Assembly (NCBI RefSeq): GCF_000025185.1 | Contig: NC_013720.1 | Coordinates: 1 to 64,000, forward strand | Direction of reading: 5' to 3' | DNA length: 64,000 nt | DNA from: Pirellula staleyi DSM 6068 | Lineage (GTDB): Bacteria > Planctomycetota > Planctomycetia > Pirellulales > Pirellulaceae | Shown here: piece by piece, positions 8,361 through 16,788 of the stretch | Layout of the letters: each line of letters opens with the position of its first letter | How positions within the stretch are numbered: the stretch's first letter is position 1 | Notes under the pieces: model-generated | What the model was told of the DNA's origin: nothing | The model's input: the letters and a program-made list of their open reading frames with translations, nothing else | Database searches by the model: none | Made by a program: the position numbers and the translations under genes

Positions 8361-9033
8361 ACCTAAATTCCTTAGTGAGACGGTGATTCCTCTGTCAGGA
8401 GCCACTGACAATGACAGGCCTGACAAACTTCTAAACAATGACTTCTAAGGGCGAGAAGACGTGCTCCTCGCCGACGTTGTGATGGAGGGAATGGACTGTT
8501 TTTGCCTCATATGGGCTGATATATGGTTGAGTGAATATTTACGCTGCAGCTCGCTATTCCATCTTCTACCAAGAGATCACAAGGGACCGCTTCAAGAGCG
8601 CGCACGAAAAAACCGATGTGGCAGAAAACCTTGAAAGGTTCTCCACCACATCGGTTTACTTCTTAACAAGCCCCCTGGCGGTGCCAGGTTGTCTTTTAGT
8701 TAGTCACCCGAAAACTCTTACGGATTGCCAAGCGAGGATTAACAGCGGCTGCTGTTTCCCTTCTCTCAGCGAGTGGGATCATACGGAGCAGCCTCAGATA
8801 GACAAGGGGCAAGCCGGGCGTTTCTTCCTGGCAGGGAGCGTTTGGGGAGATGATCTAGCGAAGCTAAGCGTCAGTAGTAGCGCTGCCGATCGATCGCCGC
8901 AGCCGAGAGGGATTGCTGCGTGACAGCTGTCGCACAAGAGGGGCGGCTATTCCAAGCCGATCGCGAGCTCTTGGCCCGCAGCGGAGCGAAACCGTGGCTG
9001 TGCAGCGGTTGAGGTAAGGGAGTCTTGAAAGAG
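8361..9033. other. Long gap with hairpins, no protein gene recognised
   Basis: About 670 bases between the BON gene and tRNA-Val. Open frames here are short and not protein-like. It contains a long hairpin with a minus-strand T run (8607-8657) and a second small hairpin, CCTGGC-ggt-GCCAGG (8674-8688), followed by a T-rich stretch on the plus strand. A small RNA is possible but unproven. Confidence 0.5.
8606..8657 (-). terminator. Strong hairpin with minus-strand T run
   Basis: AAACCGATGTGG (8610-8621) pairs with CCACATCGGTTT (8646-8657), and an inner AACCTT/AAGGTT stem extends it. On the minus strand it is followed by six or more T. The only recognised minus-strand gene upstream is tRNA-Val, almost 400 bases away, so it ends either the tRNA transcript or an unrecognised RNA. 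Confidence 0.65.
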
Positions 9034-9107
9034 TGGGCGGCAAGGGACTCGAACCCCTGACCCTCGCTTTGTAAGAGCGATGCTCTAACCAACTGAGCTA
9101 GCCGCCC
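9034..9107 (-). tRNA. tRNA-Val (anticodon UAC)
   Basis: The minus strand folds as a 74-base cloverleaf. The acceptor stem GGGCGGC pairs with GCCGCCC, the D arm has GCTCAGTTGGTTAGAGC, the anticodon loop CTTACAA gives anticodon UAC (valine codon GUA), and the T loop contains TTCGAGT. The discriminator base is A, and CCA is not encoded. It stands alone with no other tRNA nearby. Confidence 0.96.
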
Positions 9108-9484
9108 CCACTCAAAATTCAAGACACAACAAGATTTCCAGCCAGAAGTCGAAGCTGTATAAGCAGTTACCTGCCGAGCAGCTGATCGACTGCCGTGGCG
9201 AGCGTCTTTACTCAGGAGGGTTTTCGGCAAACCAAGGTTCGCCCCTCAACCGCACCTCGAAAACGTTCGATTGTTGCGTGTGGGGGCATTGTGCCAAACC
9301 GCTGCGTATTTGAGAAGGACGCCCCCGATCTTTCTCGGGTAGAATCACCCCCAGCGGTGCTAGCGACATGTGGAGCGAGCCCCAACGGCACTCAGGCGTG
9401 CTTAAGCACCCTGTGGGGGTATTTGGCTGGTCTGGCTGGCCCGACTGCGATGAACTGGATGACGCTTCTTGGGGAGAGCTCTCG
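9108..9484. other. Intergenic region before cytidine deaminase
   Basis: No convincing gene. An upstream extension of the deaminase frame (from about 9368) is open but has no family similarity. It must carry the promoters of the tRNA (leftward) and of the deaminase (rightward). A small hairpin cccga/tcggg is visible near 9330-9340. Confidence 0.4.
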
Positions 9485-9877
9485 ATGAACGACGAAACAC
9501 GAAGTCAGTTGGTGACAGCCGCCCTGGAGGTGCAGCAGAAGGCGTATGCCAAGTACTCGAACTTCTGGGTGGGAGCCGCTTTGCTCACCGAATCGGGAAA
9601 GATCATTGCCGGGTGCAATGTCGAAAACGCTTCGTACGGGCTGACGATCTGTGCCGAGCGGTCGGCTGTTTTCGCAGCGGTCGGCATGGGGGAAACGAGC
9701 TTCAAGGCGATCGCCATTGCCACTGCCGGAGGCTATCCGCCGTGTGGTGCCTGCCGGCAGGTGCTGGCCGAATTTTGCGGCAGCTTGCCGGTGATTCTGG
9801 TCAACAGCGACGACCCAGCCGACCAGCAGATGCACGATCTTGCGCAGCTGTTGCCAGGTCGGTTTGTGCTGGAGTAG
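9485..9877 (+). CDS. cdd: Cytidine deaminase
   Basis: Deaminates cytidine and deoxycytidine to uridine and deoxyuridine in pyrimidine salvage. The 130-residue protein from ATG 9485 has GGGGAG as ribosome site. Zinc and catalytic residues are clear: Cys56-Ala-Glu58 (TICAERSA), with Glu58 the proton shuttle, and Cys87/Cys90 in PPCGACRQVL. Substrate-binding NVENASYG is present. The length fits the homotetrameric class. The two following genes on the opposite strand code for a nucleoside transporter and uracil phosphoribosyltransferase, so the three form a salvage locus. Confidence 0.96.
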   Translation: MNDETRSQLVTAALEVQQKAYAKYSNFWVGAALLTESGKIIAGCNVENASYGLTICAERSAVFAAVGMGETSFKAIAIATAGGYPPCGACRQVLAEFCGSLPVILVNSDDPADQQMHDLAQLLPGRFVLE

Positions 9878-9896
9878 TTCGCGGCGCGCTAGTGAT

Positions 9897-11114
9897 TTAG
9901 AGCAAAATTCCGGCGACGCAGGCGGTCATGAAGCAGGCGAGCGTTCCGCCGAGCATCGCTCGAAAGCCGAGCTGCGCGAGCTCGCTTTGCCGCTCGGGGG
10001 CCATGCCGCCAAGTCCGCCAATCTGAATGCCGATGCTGGCAAAATTCGAGAAGCCGCACAAGGCGTAGGTAAGGATCATCACGCTCCGCTCGCTCAGCTG
10101 CACGTCGCTCCCGGGCGCTATCCACTCTTGCAGTTTCGAGTAGGCGACAAATTCGTTAGCCACCATTTTGAGCCCGAGGAGTTCCGCCGCCTCGAAGCAG
10201 TCGCCCGATTCGATCCCCATGAGCCAAGCGAACGGCGCGAAGGTGTAGCCAAACAGGAGTCCGAGCGACCACTCGTAGCCCAACAGCCCGCCGGTGAGCG
10301 AGATTCCCTTGTCGATCATGGCAAGCAGGCCAAGGAAGGCAATCAGCATCGCGGCGACATTAATGGCGAGCTTCACACCATCGCTCGCGCCGATGGCAGC
10401 CGCCTCGAGAACGTTAGTTCCCATCGGGGGAACATCGAGTTTCAATTGGCCGAGCGTTTTGGGTTCTTCGGTTTCGGGGACCAGAATTTTGGCGATCACC
10501 AGACTGGCGGGGGCCGAGATGACGGAGGCGGTGACCAGATGCTCGACAGGGATTTTCATCCCGGCAAAGACGGCGAGCAAACTGCCGGAAATGGTGCTGA
10601 ATCCACCGACCATCACGGCGTTGAGCTCGGAGCGGGTCATTAGCGGAATGTAGGGCTTCACCACGAGTGGGGCTTCGGTTTGCCCCATGAAAATATTGGC
10701 AGCGGCGGAGAGGGTTTCTGCTCCACTGGTGCGGAGGGTCCATTGCAGGATGTAGGCCATTCCTTTGACGAGCACCTGCATGACGCGCAGGTAGTAGAGC
10801 ACGCTCATCAGCGACGAAAAGAAGATGATCGTCGGCAGGACTTTGAAGGCGAAAAAGTAGTCTTGAAATTTATCGCCGAAAACGAAGCTGGCCCCAACAT
10901 CGACGAAGTTCAGCGTGGCGGTGAAGAAATCGCCGATGAGGCGGAAAGTGGTTTGGCCCGCGGTGGTGTGAAAGACGAACGTTGCGAGGAGGAACTGCAA
11001 AACGACGCCACTGATCGCGATGCGCCAGGGAAATCGAAATTTGTGGGAACTCATCAGCCAAGCCAAGAACATCATCACGAACAAGCCCATCAGGCTGATC
11101 AATCGCAATTCCAT
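9897..11114 (-). CDS. Concentrative nucleoside transporter (CNT/NupC family)
   Basis: A polytopic inner-membrane symporter for nucleosides, 405 residues from ATG 11114 with AGGGAA upstream. The N-terminal helices (MELRLISLMGLFVMMFLAW ... FRFPWRIAISGVVLQFLL), the family segment SELNAVMVGGFSTISGSLLA and the C-terminal CGFSNFASIGIQIGGLGGM are characteristic of the CNT family. It follows upp by 10 bases and is probably co-transcribed with it; the deaminase gene converges on it with a 19-base gap. The exact substrate range cannot be read from sequence. Confidence 0.93.
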   Translation of the reverse strand: MELRLISLMGLFVMMFLAWLMSSHKFRFPWRIAISGVVLQFLLATFVFHTTAGQTTFRLIGDFFTATLNFVDVGASFVFGDKFQDYFFAFKVLPTIIFFSSLMSVLYYLRVMQVLVKGMAYILQWTLRTSGAETLSAAANIFMGQTEAPLVVKPYIPLMTRSELNAVMVGGFSTISGSLLAVFAGMKIPVEHLVTASVISAPASLVIAKILVPETEEPKTLGQLKLDVPPMGTNVLEAAAIGASDGVKLAINVAAMLIAFLGLLAMIDKGISLTGGLLGYEWSLGLLFGYTFAPFAWLMGIESGDCFEAAELLGLKMVANEFVAYSKLQEWIAPGSDVQLSERSVMILTYALCGFSNFASIGIQIGGLGGMAPERQSELAQLGFRAMLGGTLACFMTACVAGILL

Positions 11115-11124
11115 CGAACGTTCC

Positions 11125-11763
11125 CTACTCGTGCTGCCGAACCGTGTTGAAAATGCGATCGCCGGCATCCCCGAGCCCCGGCACAATGAACTTCCGACTA
11201 TTGAGTTCGGGATCGACCGCGCAGACATAAACCTGCACATCGCTGTGCTGCGAGGCAATCAGCTCGATCCCCGTGCGCGACGCGATCACGCTGAGCACTT
11301 TGATGTTCGACACACCCCACCGCTGGAGCGTTTCGATCGCCAGATGGGCGCTGCCGCCGGTCGCCAGCATCGGATCGAGCACGAGCGCGACATCGACCGG
11401 CTGAGTCTGCGGCAGTTTGCTGTAGTATTCGACCGGCTGCGCGGTCGCTTCGTCGCGATAGAGTCCCAGGTGCCACACTTCCGCCGTCGGAATGAGGTTC
11501 AGCACTGGATCGATCATGCCGAGTCCCGCGCGGAGAATCGGCACCAGCCCGATGCGCTGCGCCAGGGTGCTGCCGGTCATCGTAACCAGCGGGGTCTCGA
11601 TGGTTTTGGGCGCGAGGAGCAGATCTTGCGTTGCCTCGTAGGCCAGCAGCACCGCGAGGCGATGGATGAGGGTGCGAAACTCGTCGGGAGGTGTCGCCTT
11701 GTCACGCAAGCGACTGAGGTGATGGAGAATCAGTGGGTGCGAAACTTCGTGAATCGATGACAT
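11125..11763 (-). CDS. upp: Uracil phosphoribosyltransferase
   Basis: Converts uracil and PRPP to UMP. The 212-residue protein from ATG 11763 has the expected length for the family. The PRPP-binding loop DPMLATGGSA lies at residues 130-139 and the RAG segment (LRAGLGM) at 78-83. The C-terminal uracil-binding region DPELNSRKFIVPGLGDAGDR is intact. The frame extends further upstream, but that part is not family-like. The ribosome site is not obvious. First gene of a likely upp-transporter operon. Confidence 0.96.
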   Translation of the reverse strand: MSSIHEVSHPLILHHLSRLRDKATPPDEFRTLIHRLAVLLAYEATQDLLLAPKTIETPLVTMTGSTLAQRIGLVPILRAGLGMIDPVLNLIPTAEVWHLGLYRDEATAQPVEYYSKLPQTQPVDVALVLDPMLATGGSAHLAIETLQRWGVSNIKVLSVIASRTGIELIASQHSDVQVYVCAVDPELNSRKFIVPGLGDAGDRIFNTVRQHE

Positions 11764-12074
11764 GTACCAAGGTGCCCAGAAACGTCGCGGTGTAGGCAGA
11801 AATTTGTCGCGAGAAGGAGCATAGGACTGCGGCGCTCGGGAAGCAACAACCAGCCGAAGCTCGGGCTCTGTTTTTCCTGAAATCGACGGAGATAGCGCAA
11901 GCCAAACGCTAGTGGAGGAAACATTCAGCGGCGCTCGATGGTGGCAAGCCTTTTCACTGCTGGGCAAGCCAGCAGTGACACCCGGCGTGTAGTGACACCC
12001 GGCCAGCAGAACTACCCAGAGAACAGTGCCGCCCGGCGAGCAGTTCTGCCTGAGCGCGTAGCGTGGCGGCGGGG
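11764..12074. other. Intergenic region with palindrome and short direct repeat
   Basis: No gene seen. A perfect 9-bp stem CACTGCTGG / CCAGCAGTG lies at 11955-11977, and the 13-mer AGTGACACCCGGC occurs at 11974-11986 and 11991-12003. These resemble the CAGTGGCACCC ends of the palindromic repeat family elsewhere in the window. Confidence 0.55.
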
Positions 12075-13385
12075 TTAGCCGCGGCGGGCGTCGAGGGTGC
12101 CGGTGGTCCGCTGCTGCATTTCCTGCGAATGCCAGTAGCGCCAGGCGCGGGCATCGAAGCCAAAACTGGCTCCTCCCGAAAACGATGCCAGGGCATCGAG
12201 CACGTGCTGGTTTTGCACTTTCACGAGGAGGATTTTATCCCCTTCGTTTTGCACCATCGCAGCGCCGGTGGTGGGCTGCGACGACGAGGCAGTGGAGCCC
12301 GCAAACGACGTGGTGGTAGAATCGGGACCGGTGCCGGGGCGCCCTTTAATCACATGGGTGTGGGTGGTGATGAGGGCATCGATCAGCGGCGAAATGGCCG
12401 AGCGATCGCCGATTTTTCCGAGAGCCGCAGCGGCCCGGTTGACGCGCAAATTGCTGGGGTGCTTGAGCGACGCCACATAGGCTTCGGTGGTGCGCGGCGA
12501 TTTTTCGCGATCCAGTACACGATCGACGCAGTAGTGAAACATCTCTTCGTCGGGATCGGCCAGCGAAGCTTCGATCAAGATGCCGAGCGCTTCATCGCCG
12601 GGGATATTCGCAAGGACATCGACCCAAACCATTTTCACCCTGCGAAGGCGCTCGCGGGCGAGCATGGCAGCAATGGGAGCTGCCGCTTCTTCGCTGTTGA
12701 TCTCGGCGAGGGTTTGCATCGCCTGCGGCGCGCCGGACCCCATCAGCTGATTGCGAATGCGCTGCAGCCGGATGTACCACTCTTTTTGGGCCAGCTCGCG
12801 CTTGCTTTTGGTTTCGATCAGCTCGATCTCTTGCGCGGTGCGCCAGCGCCCTTTGTAGAGCTCGTACCCTTCTTTTTGGCGAACATCGCTTTTGGTGATC
12901 CACTCACCATCTTTGAAGTAGTAGCCGAGCCCCCCTCGCGCGAGCTGATGATTGGGATCGAGCTCGACGATGCGCCGCAGATGCGAGCGGCGCTCGGGAA
13001 GGAGCATTTGCATGCGGCACCACTCGGCCAGTTGCCACTGGGCATCGATGGTGTCGGCTGCTGCGAGTCGCTTTTTCTCGTACGCTTCCTGCAAAGCCGA
13101 CGTCCGGACCACTTTGGTCACTTGCGCCAGTCCATACGACAGCTTCACGCCCCCCTCGGCTTGAAAAACGTAACTGGTGAGAGGTTGCTCGTCGACGTTC
13201 AGCCACTTCCCCCGCACCACACCTCCCGAGGCGAGATGCAGCTCATCGGCGCAGGCAGAATTGGCCAGCGAAGATGCTGCGAAGCAGAGTGCCACCACCA
13301 GCGCCGCCCTGAGCGCGCGAAAACAGACCCAGCGACCGAGTGGTCGTGGGCTGCGGAGTTCGATTTGGGCCTCGCTTCTGTTCAC
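12075..13385 (-). CDS. Secreted HEAT-repeat-like planctomycete protein
   Basis: A 436-residue exported protein without a known enzymatic function. GTG 13385 is preferred because GGAG lies 7 bases before it; GTG 13412 is an alternative in the same frame. A basic N-terminus and a hydrophobic stretch ending near SACADEL form the signal peptide. The middle has a motif seen in planctomycete proteins (GLGYYFKDGEWITKSDVRQ), then helical repeats of HEAT type (for example NRAAAALGKIGDRSAISPLI). The C-terminus contains a segment with FGFDARAWRYWHS. It is transcribed divergently from the multidomain protease. Confidence 0.75.
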   Translation of the reverse strand: MNRSEAQIELRSPRPLGRWVCFRALRAALVVALCFAASSLANSACADELHLASGGVVRGKWLNVDEQPLTSYVFQAEGGVKLSYGLAQVTKVVRTSALQEAYEKKRLAAADTIDAQWQLAEWCRMQMLLPERRSHLRRIVELDPNHQLARGGLGYYFKDGEWITKSDVRQKEGYELYKGRWRTAQEIELIETKSKRELAQKEWYIRLQRIRNQLMGSGAPQAMQTLAEINSEEAAAPIAAMLARERLRRVKMVWVDVLANIPGDEALGILIEASLADPDEEMFHYCVDRVLDREKSPRTTEAYVASLKHPSNLRVNRAAAALGKIGDRSAISPLIDALITTHTHVIKGRPGTGPDSTTTSFAGSTASSSQPTTGAAMVQNEGDKILLVKVQNQHVLDALASFSGGASFGFDARAWRYWHSQEMQQRTTGTLDARRG

Positions 13386-13788
13386 AACGTGCTCCGAGAC
13401 TGCTCGCTGCACCTTTGGCAGTATACGAATCTGGCTGAGAGCGTTCCAACATTTCGCCCTCGAGCGGCGTGAGAATCGAGGAAAAATTCGTCCTGAAGAT
13501 GCAAGATTTTTTCGCGCAGATTCGGTGGAGTGAAACCATTTGGGGAATTTCGTCGCGTAACACTTGCGGGGGATGCCAGAAGATTGCTAGGCTTGATTGA
13601 ACGAGAGCAACAAACTCGCTTGCACTTTCCGTAGCGAAGCAACTGGCCAGCTCGCGGAAAATTCTCTCCAAGGATGCACTTCAAGCGACGTTCCGTGCAC
13701 TGACGTAGGCCACCAGCTTCCCTGCTGAGCGAGCCTGCGCTGGACTTTGGTGTCGTTCCTTCCGCGTAAGGTGCCGCGAGGTAATGTG
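13386..13788. other. Divergent intergenic region
   Basis: About 400 bases between the leftward HEAT-like gene and the rightward protease gene. No protein-like frame, RNA fold or repeat was recognised. It presumably holds two promoters. Confidence 0.4.
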
Positions 13789-16296
13789 ATGGCTGGAGAG
13801 ATCATTTGCCGCTGCGATAGTTGCACGGCCCGCTTCAAGATCGACGCCAAATTTGCAGGACGCAAAGCGAAGTGCCCCAAATGCACGGCGGTGGTGCTGG
13901 TACCCGGCACAGCGGTGGCTGGCAGCACGACGTCGACCAGCACGGTAGTCCCTCCGTCGACCCCTGCAACGGCCGCTCCTCCACCGAGCCGAACGGCACC
14001 TCCGAAAGCCACTGCTGCACCGGTGGCGGCTGCTGCGCCTGCGGCGATTACCCCAACAGCATCGGCCAGTGCACCACCTCCCAGGCGACCAGCGGTGGCA
14101 GCGACGCCCCCTGCTCTGCCGCAGCCGACCGAACCACCTGTATCGCTCGGCGAGCCTTCTCCTGCGGCGATCTTCACCGTTTCTGATGGCCCCAAGAACC
14201 ATGCCGATGGGGTCGCGCTAGCCACCGGTAGCAGCAGCGGTTCAGCCCCCTACACACGTAAAAAATCCGCGAACAATCTGCCGGTGATTTTGGCCGCTGT
14301 AGGTGCCTTGGTGCTACTCGCCCTCGGAGGGACGATTTTCGGCGGGCTCTATGTCGCTGGGGTCTTCGACTCCGCGCCGACTAAAAATGGCCTCGCCAGC
14401 CGACCGAAATCGGGCCAAGTGAAAACCGGCGTGCTGATCAACTGGACTCCCGCCGAGCGTAAGGGTGGGAGCGTGACGATCGATGGCAAACCGGTTCCAC
14501 TCCCGGCGATTGGCGACGTGGAATATCCCCTCGCTGCGGGTCAGCACGAGATTCTGCTGCGGCGGCGCGGCTATGAACCAATCGATGCCACGGTGACCGT
14601 CACCGACGGCCAGCGCGTCAGTGTGGCAACCGAGTGGAAGCCAGATGAGATTGCCCTGGCTGCAAATGGCCTGGCCGCCAATGGTCTCGCCTCGGAAGGG
14701 ACGACTCCGAACTCCACTGGCACAAACTCCCCTGGCACTGGTTCCAGCACCAGTAATAGCTCGCGTCCCAGCACCTCGTTTCCGATCGGCGGCGCTGCAC
14801 CAACCGGTCCACCCGGCTTTGATGGCTACCTGCAAGATCTCGACGCCGCTGCCAAGCAAGCCACAGCCGAGGGAAAGTTTGTGCTGGCCCTGTTCGGCTC
14901 GACCGACTCCGACGAGCTGACGCTGGAACTTGGCGAGGCCTTTAATACCCCCGAGTTCAAAGATTGGGCCCGCAGCTATTTCGTAATGGTGCTGATCGAT
15001 TTTCCACGCACCACCAACGGGCTGAACTACGTGGAAGACACCGCGCGGAACATGGTGCTGCGCGACGATTATTCGATCCGCCAAATCCCAATGGTCACGC
15101 TCTTCGACGGCAAATTGCAGGCGTATCACACCACCACCGACTTCGAACAAGCGCTCGAGGATCCCGTCGCTGCCGCCACGGAGTGGCAAAAGCACAAGGC
15201 CAAGCGCGACGAGCTGTTCAGTGCCATCAAGACCGTCAACTCGGCGGCCGAGTTCGCCCCAATTATCCCGGCACTCGACTGGATTCGCGAAGCCTCGCTG
15301 ATCCCATATTACCGGCCGCAAGTGGAAAGCTGGTACAACGCCGCCGCGAGCTACGACGCCGACAATCAGAACGGCTGTTTAGAGGTGATTTTCGAGCCCT
15401 ATCTCGTCACCAAGCTCATCGGCACGCGGCGGAGCGATGCGCGCGATAAGAAAGCGGTTCTCGACCTCACCAAACCGTGGCTGAACCGGCAGTTTATCGA
15501 CCCGAATCGCGCCGTCCAAACGCACTTGATGGCAGCCCAGCTCTATAGCGCCCTCGAAAACGAAACAGAAGCCGAAAATCATCTGAAGCGAGCGAATTCG
15601 TACAAGCCGACCAAGACCGAACTGGTCGAAGCGCTCCGCCAAGTCAACTTGATGCTGACCAACCGAAACGTGCTCAGCACCGGCACTGGATTTTTGATCT
15701 CCGAGGCCGGTTATGTGATGACCAACAATCACGTGATCGAAGGGGAAGGAAAAGTGGTGGTCCGAATTCCGGGACAACCCGATCCTGTTCCTGCAGAAGT
15801 GATTGCCAGGGACGAGATGCGCGACATGGCGCTCCTGAAGCTCACCATTCCCGAGGGTGCCAACCTCACCCCAGTGGCGATTGTCGACAGCAGCGTCGGT
15901 CGTGGCGCATCGGTGGCTGCATTTGGTTTTCCTCTCGGCGATGCGCTCGGAACCGGTCTCAAATTCACGACCGGTTTTGTGTCGACTCCTCCTGAAGGGA
16001 CCGACAACAACATGATCCTGCTCGACATGCGAGTGAACCCAGGAAACAGTGGTGGTCCCCTCGTCGATTCGTCGGGCAATGTGGTCGGAATGATCACCGC
16101 CAAGACGGGCGGCTTTGGGGTCGACAGCTACGGGTTTGCACTCCCGACGAGCGACTTGATGAAGTTCGTCGACACGCATCTGCCAGCCGATGCAGCCCGC
16201 CCCGCTCCCGAGCCCGAAGCGACCACCACCGCTTGGGACAAAGTCGACAAACGTGTCAGCCCCGGCGTGCTGATGATCCTGAAAATCGACGAGTAA
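13789..16296 (+). CDS. Zinc-ribbon / PEGA / thioredoxin-like / trypsin-fold membrane protease
   Basis: An 835-residue membrane-anchored serine protease of unusual architecture. ATG 13789 has a good GCGAGGTA site. An MJ0042-type zinc ribbon (C9xxC12 ... C29xxC32) is followed by a Pro/Ala/Thr-rich linker, one membrane helix (about 164-192), a PEGA-like domain (about 213-285), a thioredoxin-fold-like region (about 345-480) and a helical TPR-like region. A DegP/HtrA-type trypsin domain follows (about 630-800) with His648, Asp679 and Ser754 (NPGNSGGPL). No PDZ domain is seen. The ribbon would lie in the cytoplasm and the protease outside the membrane. The thioredoxin-like part lacks a CxxC motif. 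Substrates are unknown. Confidence 0.85.
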   Translation: MAGEIICRCDSCTARFKIDAKFAGRKAKCPKCTAVVLVPGTAVAGSTTSTSTVVPPSTPATAAPPPSRTAPPKATAAPVAAAAPAAITPTASASAPPPRRPAVAATPPALPQPTEPPVSLGEPSPAAIFTVSDGPKNHADGVALATGSSSGSAPYTRKKSANNLPVILAAVGALVLLALGGTIFGGLYVAGVFDSAPTKNGLASRPKSGQVKTGVLINWTPAERKGGSVTIDGKPVPLPAIGDVEYPLAAGQHEILLRRRGYEPIDATVTVTDGQRVSVATEWKPDEIALAANGLAANGLASEGTTPNSTGTNSPGTGSSTSNSSRPSTSFPIGGAAPTGPPGFDGYLQDLDAAAKQATAEGKFVLALFGSTDSDELTLELGEAFNTPEFKDWARSYFVMVLIDFPRTTNGLNYVEDTARNMVLRDDYSIRQIPMVTLFDGKLQAYHTTTDFEQALEDPVAAATEWQKHKAKRDELFSAIKTVNSAAEFAPIIPALDWIREASLIPYYRPQVESWYNAAASYDADNQNGCLEVIFEPYLVTKLIGTRRSDARDKKAVLDLTKPWLNRQFIDPNRAVQTHLMAAQLYSALENETEAENHLKRANSYKPTKTELVEALRQVNLMLTNRNVLSTGTGFLISEAGYVMTNNHVIEGEGKVVVRIPGQPDPVPAEVIARDEMRDMALLKLTIPEGANLTPVAIVDSSVGRGASVAAFGFPLGDALGTGLKFTTGFVSTPPEGTDNNMILLDMRVNPGNSGGPLVDSSGNVVGMITAKTGGFGVDSYGFALPTSDLMKFVDTHLPADAARPAPEPEATTTAWDKVDKRVSPGVLMILKIDE

Positions 16297-16389
16297 ATCG
16301 CAAGGCAACTGGGTGGATATAGGTGGCTGGGCTCGGCAAAGTTCAGCACAGTTTGGATCAGCACAGCTTCGAAACGTCTCGCCCACGCT

Positions 16390-16411
16390 TGTCCGGTGGA
16401 ACCGGACCTAC
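16390..16411 (-). repeat. Palindromic repeat GTAGGTCCGGTTyCACCGGACA, copy 1
   Basis: A 22-base unit that can form a TCCGGT/ACCGGA hairpin. The other copies are at 16740-16761 (same orientation), 19625-19646 and 19655-19676 (opposite orientation). Confidence 0.8.
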
Positions 16412-16462
16412 TACTTCGTCTATCGACCTACTTCGTCTATCGACCAATGTCAGGTGTTTTGG

Positions 16463-16571
16463 GTGCCACTGGCATTTTGCCAGTGCAGGAGCTGGAACCG
16501 ATGTGTTGGGCAAAATCTGCTTGAAACATAGAGCCTATTTACACTTCTCACTGGCCAGAGCCCAGTGGCAC
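16463..16571. repeat. 109-bp element with inverted ends (MITE/BIME-like), copy A
   Basis: Bounded by GTGCCACTGG at the left and its exact complement CCAGTGGCAC at the right; each arm also folds on itself (for example CACTGGCAttttGCCAGTG). The interior aligns with the copy at 26258-26367, including agctggaaccgat and aacatagag. Similarity continues about 50 bases beyond the right end. It encodes nothing recognisable. Confidence 0.8.
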
Positions 16572-16739
16572 ACTGGATGGAAGCCTGCTCATTGCTGCCT
16601 GATTTTGATCGTTAGACGAAGCACTACAGCGGTGCGGCGGTGACTGAGCGTGATCGCTAGGCACATGCTTGTCCTTCCTCGTGCTACGCACTTCGTCGGG
16701 CAAGCATGGCACACGGCTTGGAAACGAACAGCCCGTGAT

Positions 16740-16761
16740 TGTCCGGTGGAACCGGACCTAC
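16740..16761 (-). repeat. Palindromic repeat GTAGGTCCGGTTyCACCGGACA, copy 2
   Basis: Identical to the 22-base unit at 16390-16411 and in the same orientation, close to the 3' end of the STAS gene. Confidence 0.8.
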
Positions 16762-16788
16762 CATGGTGCGGGGGGCTGTGACTGGCGA

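Larger units (their letters stand above)
16297..16788. other. Repeat-rich convergent intergenic region
   Basis: Holds no recognised gene. It contains two copies of the GTAGGTCCGG palindrome, one copy of the 109-bp inverted-end element, and a short tandem duplication (ctacttcgtctatcgac, about 16410-16443). Confidence 0.65.

Noticed and set aside
8660-8760. Signal-recognition-particle RNA (4.5S)
   Set aside because: A ggtgccagg hairpin looked suggestive, but the conserved GGAAG-type loop and opposite side are absent on both strands.
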